64,000 nucleotides of DNA from Vesta saturnalis (taxonomy: Eukaryota > Arthropoda > Insecta > Coleoptera > Lampyridae), in contig JARFJB010000935.1 in the NCBI GenBank assembly GCA_036346205.1, forward strand, positions 504,001 through 568,000, in the 5' to 3' direction. Every line of letters starts with the position of its first letter. Within the stretch, counting starts at the first letter, position 1. The translations under genes were made by a program, and so were the position numbers. Below the pieces are notes generated by a model, which saw only the letters and a program-made list of their open reading frames with translations, had not been told where the DNA came from and made no database searches. Of the stretch, positions 55,237-64,000 are shown in pieces.

Positions 55237-57060
55237 ATGGCTTGCGCTAGAACTATAGTGTCATCCCGTTCTGCTGCAGCAATTGCAAATGCTGTTTTGA
55301 AAGATGTCGGTCTTATTAGTCCAGAAAATGTGTCAAAAGTTTTCGACAAAAATAAGATAAGAAGGGACATAAACGTAAATAGACGGAAAGTTAAACAGGA
55401 AACATTGGAACGATTGAGTATCAGCCAGGTTTATACTTTGATGGTAAAAAGACAGCACTTAGGTAAATATAAAATAAAAATGGAAAGTACTACAGGTTTA
55501 CTGTATTATGCTGATATCGAAACCAGGGACCACATATTTGGAGCATGTATCACCAAATACTTCTACAGCAGTAAATATTTTCGGTGCTATTTTAAATTTC
55601 ATTCAAAGTAGCGGCACCAGTACCGAAAATTTGGCTGAAATTGGTTGCGATGGGATGGCATGCAATACGGTACCCAAGGGAAGCATTATTAGACTGCTAG
55701 AAGATTCCCTAAAAAATCCGTTGAGGTGGCTGGTTTGCTAACTACATGCTAATGAATTACCACTCCGGCACTTATTGCAGCACATCGATGGTCATACTAC
55801 AGGACCCCGACGGTTTTCGGGACCTATAGGAAAGTTAATGCTTAAATTCGAAAAAATGCCAGTTGTTAATTACCAAGGTATTCAAGGCCAGAAGCGCAGT
55901 TTTATGAATCCATCGGACTTAAGCACAGCCCAGTGTTATTTGCTACAAATTTGCAATGTAATTTGCGGTCATTGCCCAGTAGATCTTTCATTGAAGTATC
56001 CTGGCAAAATTAGTCCATTAGCGATGGCTGACAGGTACGGGACCCTAAGGAGGCATCATTATACTGCTAGAAGATTCCTTAAAAAAGCCGCTGCAATGGC
56101 TAGTTTGCCAACGACATGCTAATGAATTACCACTCCGGCACTTACTGCTGCACATTGATAGTCACACTACAGGACCACGATGTTTTTCGGGACCGATAGA
56201 AAAGTTACTGCTTAAATTCGAAAAAATTACCAGGTTATTCAAAGCCAGTAGCCCAGTGTTACGAATTCATCGGATTTAAGCACAGACCATGTCATTTGCT
56301 ACAAATTTGCAATGCAGTTTTCGGTCATTGTCCAGTAGATCTTTCATTGAATAATCCTGGCAAATTAGCCCATTCGCGATGACTGACAGCTGCCAATCGC
56401 ATTCTTAGACTATATTTCGACGGAAAATCAAGTGAAAGTTTAAAAATATTGGCACATTACGTCATCAGAGTTTGTGCTCCAACCTGTTTCAAAATTAAAG
56501 AATCACCCTCTTGTAAACATGGTTCTAGACTTCTTTTCGCACTAATTAAGAATTCTTGCTATTTGTCGGAAGATTTAAGGAATATTATTGGTTCCCTTGT
56601 ACAAAGAAATTACTACTTTGCACATACTGAAAACATATTGTTGGCGATGATTGCTGACGACAGAAAGCATATTCGTGAGCTGGGGCTGCGAAGAATAATA
56701 AATGCAAGAAAGATTAAGTCAGACAAACCTTGATTATTTGAATCACCAAAGCTTCGCTTTGAATGTGATGACTACATAGATATTATTGACTGGCAGAACG
56801 TTGCTACTAGGGAACCACCTATCTTACGAACAGTTGGAGAAGAACGATTATATGATATGGTAAGCACAGGAGCTGTTGATGTCTTACAATTTCCACGTTT
56901 TCCGTGTCATACGCAAGGTTTGGAATGGGCGGTAAAAATAATTACTAAAGCATCTGCAGATGTCTGCGGTTTTGCAGCAAGAGACGGTTTTATCCGTGCA
57001 AGGATTGCATCTCGAAAAAATATGCCTAAATTTGATTGTAAGCAGGATTATAAGTCTTAA
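55237..57060 (+). pseudogene. multi-copy arthropod transposase-like protein (hAT-like), with internal duplication
   Basis: A family repeated in many arthropod genomes. Segments in order: ARTIVSSRSAAAIANAVLKDVGLISPENVSKVFDKNKIRR (55,246); EIGCDGMACNT (55,630, the CDG..VNTG block); IIRLLEDSLKNPLRWLVC; HANELPLRHLLQHIDGHTTGPRRFSGPIGKL (55,745); QICNVICGHCPVDLSLKYPGK; after the duplicated unit, ANRILRLYFD; HYVIRVCAPTCFKIKESPSCKHGSRLLF; YYFAHTENILLAMIADDRKHIRELGLRRI; and FPRFPCHTQGLEWAVKIITKASADVCGFAARDGFIRARIASRKNMPKFDCKQDY to 57,060. At least five frame breaks. The hAT affinity is inferred from the CDG and late C-H pattern and is not certain. A 370-bp stretch is doubled inside (55,685-56,040 and 56,055-56,395). 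Confidence 0.65.
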
Positions 57061-57247
57061 AGCTCTCAATCGTAGTGTGGTTGGGTGTGGAGCTCGACCT
57101 ACCTCTACTTCCTCGTAGTGAATCCGGATTATTACGAGTACTTGTATTAGTATTTGTATTAGTAATGAGCAAATAAATAACAGAAAACTGAACTGTTGAA
57201 TTTAATTTAAAATTCACTGCGTTGCGCCCCCTTAAGAAGTACTCATA

Positions 57248-58785
57248 TTGAAACCAGCATTTTCACACTTCGTAACGAAGCAAGAAGGTATCTATTTCGT
57301 GCTATCAGAAATCCATTTTCAAAAAACAATTTTTTTGTATCATATTCGGCACACCCTACTATGCAAGAAGTCCATTCCCTGGTGGGATGTTAGTCACTGT
57401 AATCATGCAGGAATAACTTTTGGTGAGACCTATGCTAAACAACTTGAGAAGGTTTCTTGGTAAAATGATATGTAGAATTCACGATATGTCCGTGGATAAT
57501 CAGCAACAGTTTGAATCTAAATTAGTAGGAAAATGATTTTCCGTACAATCTGCTGAAGCCATAGACAACAGTAATCATTCGCATGTTAATCTGCTATATT
57601 AGATTTTGCCAGGGAGGTACAATAGTTGAAGAATTATTATTTTATAAATCTGTGGAAGAAAGAACAAGTGTTGCTGAGTTATTTAAAATAACAGGTGTTG
57701 TCAACGCAAACTTGCAGTGGAAACATTGCGTTGGTGTTTGTACGGATTGAGCTCAAGCAATCTCTAGTAGATATAATAATTTAGAAGCAGTTGTAAAGAA
57801 GGAATCTCCAGAAGTAGTTTGGACACATTGTATATAACACCGGGAAGCTTTAGCATCGAAGACACTAAGTCCTGGCGCAAATCTAGTTTTGTTAGTTGTT
57901 ATTAATCCAGTCAATTATATAAAAACAAGAACTATCAGGACGATAATTTTGCTCCTCTTTGTGAAGATATGGGAGCAGAATATAAATCTTTGTTGATTTA
58001 TTCTCCATCCAGACGGTTGCCTCGCGTAAGGTCTTCGAGCGTATCTACGAGCTAAGCATATTTTTGAGTAAAGAACGCCATAATCATGCGGATGAATTCT
58101 GTAACCCGTTGTTGTTCATGAAGCTCTCCTACTTCGTGGACATATTCGGAAAGCTTAATTCACTTAATCTTCAGCCGCTGGGTAGTAACGCCAATATAAT
58201 TGATTTAAGTGACAGAGTGCACGATTTTTGTAAGAAAATACCGTTATGGAATAACATAATAAAAGAAAATTGTAATGAGATGTTTTCTAACATGTCTCAA
58301 TTGATCCAGAGTTACTCGTGGAAGAGAATTATAAGAAAGAAATGATAAAGACAGTTGAGGGCCATTGACATAACTAATTTCCGTAAACACTTCTACGCAG
58401 AAGGAAATATTAAAATACGTGATTGGAATTGGATAATAAACCCATTTAACGGTAGACCTAACAACCTGTTGTTGCAAGAAGAAGAACTAATAGATCTTTC
58501 ATCAAGTAGCTGAAAAAAAAATCAAATTTTGCTATTAAGTCGTTAATGAATTTCTGTAGTGAACTATCATGCGATTATTCTCTTATTCAAGCAAAACCGT
58601 TTCGGATACTGTTACATTTTCCCACTTCTTACCTTTGTAAAAGTGTTTTTTTTTTGCTGAAGCTGCTTTAAAATCTAAGTACAAGAGCAAACTCCAAATA
58701 GAAGAGGAACTGAGTGTGACTATTTCAAGCATTAAACTTAACCCAGATAAACCGTGTACTTTGAAACAGGCACATATTAGTCATT
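57248..58785 (+). pseudogene. hAT transposase relic (ZBED5/SCAND3-like)
   Basis: A hAT transposase of the kind domesticated as ZBED5/SCAND3/GTF2IRD2. Segments: FETYAKQLEKVS and QQQFESKLVGK near 57,430-57,530; KSVEERTSVAELFKITGVV; LQWKHCVGVCTD.AQAI (57,715, the catalytic CTDGA.AM motif with Gly lost); SPEVVWTHCI.HREALASKTLSP (57,815); CEDMGAEYKSLLIYSP.RRLPR (RW site damaged); RIYELSIFLSKERHNHADEFCNP, LKLSYFVDIFGKLNSLNLQPLGSNANI (58,115); NPFNGRPNNLLLQEEELIDLSS (58,441); and KSKYKSKLQIEEELSVTISSIKLNPDKPC..KQAHISH near 58,680-58,785, the dimerisation end. Many stops; dead. Confidence 0.85.
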
Positions 58786-58869
58786 AAATTTGTACCTATC
58801 AAAGACATACTTTGTTCTGTTTCCTGTTAAATGAATTTTAAATAAATAAAAAATGTGTCTTCTTCCTTA

Positions 58870-59292
58870 TCATATAATTTCATTCTACGCCGGCCTTTAC
58901 AACCTATGGCGTTCGCCTTGCCAATATGCGGCGCCATGCCAGTGGTACGCACTACAAAGTTTGAAAAACGCTATCATTGAATGAAAGGACTGATTGTGGA
59001 TCACGTTGCGGTAGGAGAAAGTACATTCAATCACAGATATCTTTTATTCTTCATTTTCAAATGTTTCCTTACGAAAAAAAGACGACACCTTGCTACTACT
59101 AGAAGCAGCAATATTTGCCTTTTTATGCATAACTGTCCATATGTGTTGAACAATATCCGCCTTTCTATCATGCACAAGTAAAAACTGTGCACAAAATTTT
59201 CACCACTTTACATCACTATCTGAGGTGGTCTTTTTAATAAATGGATATTCACTTTCCAAATCACTATTAAATGTACACCTTCTTTTTGGCAT
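58870..59292 (-). pseudogene. BED-type zinc-finger N-terminus of a hAT-related protein
   Basis: A frame starting at 59,292 on the minus strand: MPKRRCTFNSDLESEYPFIK, then after a stop KFCAQFLLVHDRKADIVQHIWTVMHKKANIAASSSSKVSSFF, and FSYRNVIHNQSFHSM. It matches the BED-finger lead of hAT-related arthropod proteins (C..C...FS..H.G..DI..H..T..HK....). The first Cys of the finger has been replaced by a stop region. It lies tail to tail with the plus-strand hAT relic, so it belongs to a separate insertion. Confidence 0.65.
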
Positions 59293-60716
59293 TTTCAGAT
59301 TTTCTGTCGATCTAGATAGACTGTAACCTGATATCTCTTTGGTACTTTCTAGACTCTAATTAATTCTTTCTAAACGATGAAACTTCAGAAAAGGGACAAA
59401 AACGTGACTTCTTTATAAATACGAAACATTTACGTAATTTATGGAAATAATTACATAAACGAAATGGTGTGCTTAATAATGGGACAGTTCCGTGTAATAT
59501 GGGACGAATGGTCCCGGTAACAGGAACTGGTACGTGCGTGGACGCCATTATTTTACTTGAGTACTGCTTGACAAAAATGGCTCCACGGGTGAGGATTTCA
59601 GACTCTTGCCCACACAAAGAAGAGAGAACGCATTCGGGGGAAAAGATAGATACTACGCGGGCACAATTCAAGGTGCATACAGTATTACGTAGACTTAATT
59701 CTTGATTTACAAACTTTTAAAATTTCAATTCACATTAATAATAAACTATAATAAATATAAAAAAATTCTTTAATTAATTAATAAAATAAAGATATTTCTA
59801 TGAAAGCACTAAAATAATGTAATTAACTCAAATTAACTGTTTTAAACAGTAATCCTTTTAATGTAAATAAAAAACTTTCTTTAAGTTTTAATTTGAGAAT
59901 TCTGGATGCACTTTCCGGTACATCTATTATGTTTCGGCTTATCTCAATTTAAATGAGATTGACGGGAAATATGTACCGGTGGCCAGATAAGAATCCAAAG
60001 TGCTGTTTCTCGGAAACTATTCGTCGTAGAGAGTTGCGGTAAAAAATTTTATTACTAAAGTGACCAAAAAAAGACGGTGGAAAGTATTTTCAAATTTGCA
60101 AGATGACCATCAGAGGAACTAACCGCCATCCTAAACCTTTAAAGTGATTTTTTACTGAAATCCACCTAGTAAACGACCAAAAAATTAAATACTTTTTAAA
60201 GTTCAGCTTCATTAGAGTAATTTTTGTTAGAAGTATCTATTCAAGTAAAGTGGTGGGGGTGATTCAGTGATTTTTTAAGTAAACGGCTGTAACTCCTAAA
60301 CGACTGAACTGATTTTAATAAACTTCATTGGAAAGAGCATCTATTCTCTAAAAATTAAATGTAACAATACAACTTTTTTCATAAAATTGAGACGAAATCA
60401 TCCCTAAATAGGTTAGTGAAAACCGCATCTCGATATCTTATTCATACCCTAGAATATCAAAGAAAGAACATTTAGTTACCATAAAATTTGAAAAAGTCGA
60501 TATTATACCGGTATTTATTTTTATTTATTTGTCTTTTTTCAAGATTGAATGAAATATTTCATCATTTTATAATTGTTAAGTAATAAAAGTGTTCATAATT
60601 TCAAAAATTAAATGTAATAATACGATAAGATTTATTTTTGAAAAGTATTATTCCAAATTTGCGGGAGTCTTTTTATTAATTCCATTTATGGCCCTAAAAA
60701 GGACCGATTGTGTAAT
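59293..60716. other. spacer, probable non-coding part of DNA transposon(s)
   Basis: AT-rich, no coding support. The stretch 59,960-60,430 (CCGTCTTTTTTTGGTCACTT on the minus strand, and repeated GTAAACG.. phrases) has the look of non-coding sequence carried by insect DDE transposons and could belong with the relic at 60.78 kb. Confidence 0.3.
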
Positions 60717-60775
60717 AATGCCTACTTAAGTAGACATGAAGTACCTACTTAAGTACCTACTTAATGCCTACTTAA
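60717..60775 (+). repeat. short TACCTACTTAAG tandem repeat
   Basis: Four to five imperfect copies of CCTACTTAAG(T/A) directly beside the end of the transposase relic. Confidence 0.7.
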
Positions 60776-61065
60776 ATTCTCGAAATGTCTCCCATCCACC
60801 TCGATGCATTGTTGGAGCCGCTCATGCGTACTTTCATATCGTCTCTCGTTGTTGGTGGAGTTTCGTAAACAATATTTTTTAACCGACCCCATAGATAAGA
60901 TTTCAAACAGGTTAAGTTTGGGGATCGGGGTGGTCAATGAAATAGACTTCCTCGTCCAATCCACCTCTGGTGAAATATTCAATTTAAGTGTTCTCGCACA
61001 TTTATTGAAAAATGTGCTGGGCAACCATCTAGTGTCAGGGTATTTTGAACACCCTGTATACGTAG
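60776..61065 (-). pseudogene. internally deleted DDE transposon (Tc1/mariner-IS630)
   Basis: On the minus strand the end TACAGGGTGTTC (61,043-61,054) is followed within about 25 bp by LDGCPAHFSINVREHLN (the second catalytic Asp block QQDGCPAH), HQRWIGRGSLFH.PPRSPNL and LWGRLKNIVYETPPTTRDDMK, then in another frame STHERLQQCIEVDGRHFENL, the C-terminus. Thus the terminal repeat is joined straight to the C-terminal third, the N-terminal two thirds being deleted, as in non-autonomous derivatives. It also has stops and a frame change. Confidence 0.75.
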
Positions 61066-62084
61066 TAGGTAATTTTGTTTGTAGTTTTATTCGCTTAGTT
61101 AGATTCCGTATATACATTTTTTTTGTCAAATTTAGTGTTTTATAGTAAATTTGTTTTAACGTGTGTAGCGAGCTTTAGGGATGGGAGGTGTACGGCGAGC
61201 TTTAGTTGGTGTTTTTTTAAATTATTATTCCGAAAATTTAGGTTGTTTTTCCGTATTATTTTCGTTTATTGAATATTGATTAACGCTTATTTGTAAATAG
61301 TAGTTTATAAATTTAAATAAGGTTTATTTCGTTTGATTTCCGAAAAATATAATAGAAAATTAAGTACGTTAAATGAATAGTATAGGTTTATCTGTGTATG
61401 ATGTCATTGTCGCGACAAAAGTCGCTTAACTTCGGTTGTCCGGATGAATACTGAGTATGTTGGTTTTGATTGATAGAGGAAACATGTGGGCCTTATTGTT
61501 CGTACTTTAAGGTAAACATACAGAGGCTGTATTCGTTGATCTTGCTGACGTGTTGTTTTTCAAAATTTACCGAGTCCTTACGGACGAGAACGAAATTTAG
61601 GTATTGGGGTACTAAATTTTCCCCTTCCGTTTTTTTAATTGGTGGAATTAAAGTAGATAAGATTTTTTATGAGTAGTGGGATTAAAAATCCAAAATGAAA
61701 ATTGTTAATAATTTTTTGGGAGTCTAAGACAGATCACGCTTTCGAGTAGTTGTACGTTGCCGCTTGTGTTGCGCTTTAAGGGGGTGGTTTAGAACGTTGA
61801 TATTTTGGGACCTTGTGGTGTTTAACGAACGTATTTTTTTGTGTAGTAAGGGTAGTTTAACTATTCCTGAAGATAACCTGTGACAAAGGGATTTATTAAA
61901 ATTGTTCACCACCATAGGGTTATACCTAGTGCCGGTTTCGAGTTTACGTAACATTACCTGGAGGACATCTTCGTGTTTTCTTAGTGCGTCGATGGACTTC
62001 TTGGTTTATATCGCCTTTGCGGGTTTACTTAAAATCATCGTTCTTGAGTGCCACTTAATTATCGTATGAAGCGTGTGTAAAGAT
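61066..62084. other. spacer with an unassigned minus-strand frame
   Basis: T-rich on the plus strand. A minus-strand frame at about 61,995-61,724 (KSIDALRKHEDVLQVMLRKL, then a basic end rich in His, Arg and Thr) is charged and could be gag-like or chance; I do not recognise it. Confidence 0.3.
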
Positions 62085-62395
62085 AAAGAAACTTTCGCTA
62101 TATAGATATTAAAATTTATAGTTATTTAGACAAATTAATAAGGATTGTTAGTGGAAAATTAGAATTATTTAAAGGAACTTTAAAAGCTAAAAGATATCAA
62201 ACAATTTTGAACACTCACATTAACCTTTTAACGAGATTATATTACGAAATTGTTCGTGCATAACAGAATATCAGTCAAAATTTTATCATCATTTTGCCGG
62301 ACCAGGGAGTTTCCATTCCCGATATAGCCGATCACCTGGGTCGTATCTATCGTTGTAACACAGAGGAGGTGCTAGCTAGACCCTGTAAGGTAATA
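62085..62395 (+). pseudogene. unassigned relic frame
   Basis: An approximately 100-codon stretch with a single stop: YLDKLIRIVSGKLELFKGTL, RYQTILNTHINLLTRLYYEI, then VSIPDIADHLGRIYRCNTEE. It has amphipathic helices and normal residue use in an AT-rich spacer, which makes it look like a real but decayed coding segment (possibly retroelement gag). I cannot name the family. Confidence 0.25.
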
Positions 62396-63320
62396 TAACA
62401 GTGGGCTTTAATATTAAAAATTTTGAAGATTTTTGTGTGTCTCGAATTATTTTATTTGTTGATGAAGGTTGGAAAGCGGAGTTGTGTATCGTTTTTTTGT
62501 TAACGTAAGTTGTTGTTTTAAATTTAATTGTTGGAATTAATTATAGTTTTAACGCTCCGCCTTCACACTTTTTTTCTATTTTTGATTTTATTAGTAAAGG
62601 GCAATCGACCCTATTGTAGTGTGGGTATATTATCCACGGTTTATTTATATTTAGGTTTACGATTTAGTACGGCGTAAGCAGATTCTGATCAGACATCCTG
62701 TCGCCTAATAAGCCTTTGTAGTTTTTTTGTCCATGCACTTTATCGTATGTTTATATTTATCCTTATTTTATTTTATTATAGCTTTGTTTTGTTTTATAAA
62801 TGTGTTTTGTATTCTGTGGAAACCCTTCTGTTGCATACCAGTTTTTTTTTTTGCAAATTTACCGATAATTTAAGTTATAACGTAACGAAGTTAGTTTTTT
62901 TTTCTTTATTATTGAGTAATAACGTAACTTTTTGTTTCTATTTTTGGAGTAATAACGTTCTTAATATTTAGTGATCTATTTGATTTTTTTGTTTTGTTTT
63001 GATTATTAGTTAACGTCAAATTATTTACACTGAGGTGTAGTAATGTAATTTTATTAAGTGTTGATCACGCTTTTATTTGACTAGCGTGCAGTGCTTTTTG
63101 AAGCCCTATTTCAGGTTATTTTGCCGAGTTGCTGTAGCGGACACCTGAGATTGATTACGAATAGGTAAGCGCATGTTTTTGGATGTTTAGACACGCTATG
63201 TACTCGTAATTTTGGCACGACAACCCTTATTTTTGTCTATCAAATATCCTGGCGCCCTTAACCGAACCGATTTTGACTTCATCCCCTATTTTGACTGACG
63301 TACGATTTATTATTCTGGAT
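62396..63320. other. T-rich spacer
   Basis: Low-complexity T-rich sequence on the plus strand with no gene seen. Confidence 0.4.
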
Positions 63321-63442
63321 GTGCAAAATTATTAACATCAATCCACGATCCGCACGCTGACTAGTCGAGGCAAAAAGGGGCCAATTTATCTGTAATCCCG
63401 TTCTACCACCCGTTTATACCGTTACACTAGTTGTAAACATAT

Positions 63443-64000
63443 TTACCGTAATTGCAAGGATACATCTTCTAATAAAATAGGCGATTGGTTTACCAGAAAA
63501 TCGAGAAACACAGCGCCATTTAGTGATTCATCAAAGAAATAGGGACCTATAATAGTTACGTCCAGGATGCCACACCACACATTGACACTTCGACGACCTT
63601 GATGTTGGACCTCGTGCAACCAGTGAGGATTGGTGTCAGACCAATAATGCATATTATACACATTAACGTTTCATCATCACTTTTAAAAGTGGCCTCATCC
63701 GTTCAAAGAACTTCGGATAAAAATCCTCCATTTTCCCTGATCATGCTCAACACCCAATGCCAATAATCTATCCGTCAGTCAAAGTCTTCGTCATGTAAGG
63801 CTTGATGTAAAACCATATGATACGAGTGCATTCTATAAATTTGAAATTACAAACACATTGTGAAACATGTAAAGTAGTATTTTTAGTGACGTGAAGAACT
63901 TACTTATGATCCTTTAAATTGTTTTGAATAGTAGTTCGTGACATATCCAACGCCAGAGACAATGCTCTCGTACTAACGTTGGGATTCAATGACACGTATG
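63443..64000 (-). pseudogene. DDE transposase (Tc1/mariner-IS630) with putative intron, cut by window end
   Basis: On the minus strand the window edge begins in the helix-turn-helix part (VSLNPNVSTRALSLALDMSRTTIQNNLKDHK), then a 71-nt GT-AG interval, then MHSYHMVLHQALHDEDFD, WVLSMIRENGGFLSEVL, TDEATFKSD (first catalytic Asp), MHYWSDTNPHWLHEVQHQGRRSVNVWCGILDVTIIGPYFFDESLNGAVFLDFL and SPILLEDVSLQLR near 63,443. The second and third catalytic residues are missing, because the sequence ends before the QHDG block. Two stops and one shift are visible. The upstream end lies beyond the window. Confidence 0.83.
63833..63903 (-). other. putative 71-nt spliceosomal intron in transposase
   Basis: Minus strand GTAAGTTCTTC ... 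AAATTTATAG separates DHK from MHSYHMVLHQ. Removal joins GATCATAA to AATGCAC in a frame that continues the family alignment. Confidence 0.5.

Noticed and set aside
59360..59705. Overlapping 103- and 78-codon frames on opposite strands
   Set aside because: Mutual shadows with no recognisable motif.

Overview
The window is a eukaryotic, almost certainly arthropod (probably insect) stretch that is AT-rich, intergenic and packed with decayed transposable elements. The evidence is the mix of families, each recognisable in translation: BEL/Pao and Gypsy LTR retrotransposons, Penelope-like elements (PLEs), a LINE, piggyBac, mariner and other Tc1/mariner-IS630 DDE elements, MULE-FLYWCH, pogo/Tigger, hAT, and tRNA-derived SINEs. 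There are no bacterial operons, no true rRNA or tRNA genes, and only one candidate host exon (51,802-52,104, minus strand). I cannot name the species.

Layout. 0.2-3.3 kb: fragments of a DDE transposase, a mariner and a piggyBac. 4.69-8.83 kb: a 4.1-kb compound simple repeat, first GT/GTGC-rich and then pure CT on the same strand. 10.2-11.6 kb: BEL/Pao gag-protease relic. 11.6-15.05 kb: two inverted copies of an unclassified dispersed repeat (called R1 here) enclosing about 3.1 kb with no known gene. 15.3-17.0 kb: broken gene of a multi-copy arthropod family with a PIN/XPG-like nuclease region and a cysteine-rich CXC end. 17.7-18.6 kb: two SINE types and a BEL LTR fragment. 18.6-20.3 kb: near-complete but frameshifted DDE element. 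20.3-21.2 kb: PLE relic. 22.3-22.8 kb: 9-bp minisatellite. 22.9-24.1 kb: MULE. 26.3-33.2 kb: second SINE-B copy, BEL gag, pogo, LINE, BEL pol and an LTR interrupted by SINEs. 35.2-40.3 kb: two PLE copies joined head to head, with (TA)n on both outer sides. 40,469-49,062: complete Gypsy element on the minus strand with 1,881-bp LTRs and a 4-bp target duplication. 49.7-51.45 kb: piggyBac. 54.05-54.65 kb: tandem array carrying TCAAGGTCA sites. 55.2-59.3 kb: three hAT-like or hAT fragments. 60.7-64 kb: internally deleted and truncated DDE elements.

The most noteworthy items are (1) a tRNA-derived SINE family carrying a hammerhead-ribozyme-like core, (2) the mirror-image PLE pair beside TA microsatellites, (3) the giant GT/CT compound repeat, which begins inside an R1 copy, (4) the R1 inverted pair around an unrecognised 3.1-kb interior, and (5) the nuclear-receptor-site tandem array. 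The two Gypsy LTRs differ mostly in homopolymer length. This suggests recent insertion plus residual sequencing error, so some frameshifts elsewhere may not be biological.

The elements do not form a pathway. The window is best read as a nested insertion record next to the 3' end of at most one host gene.
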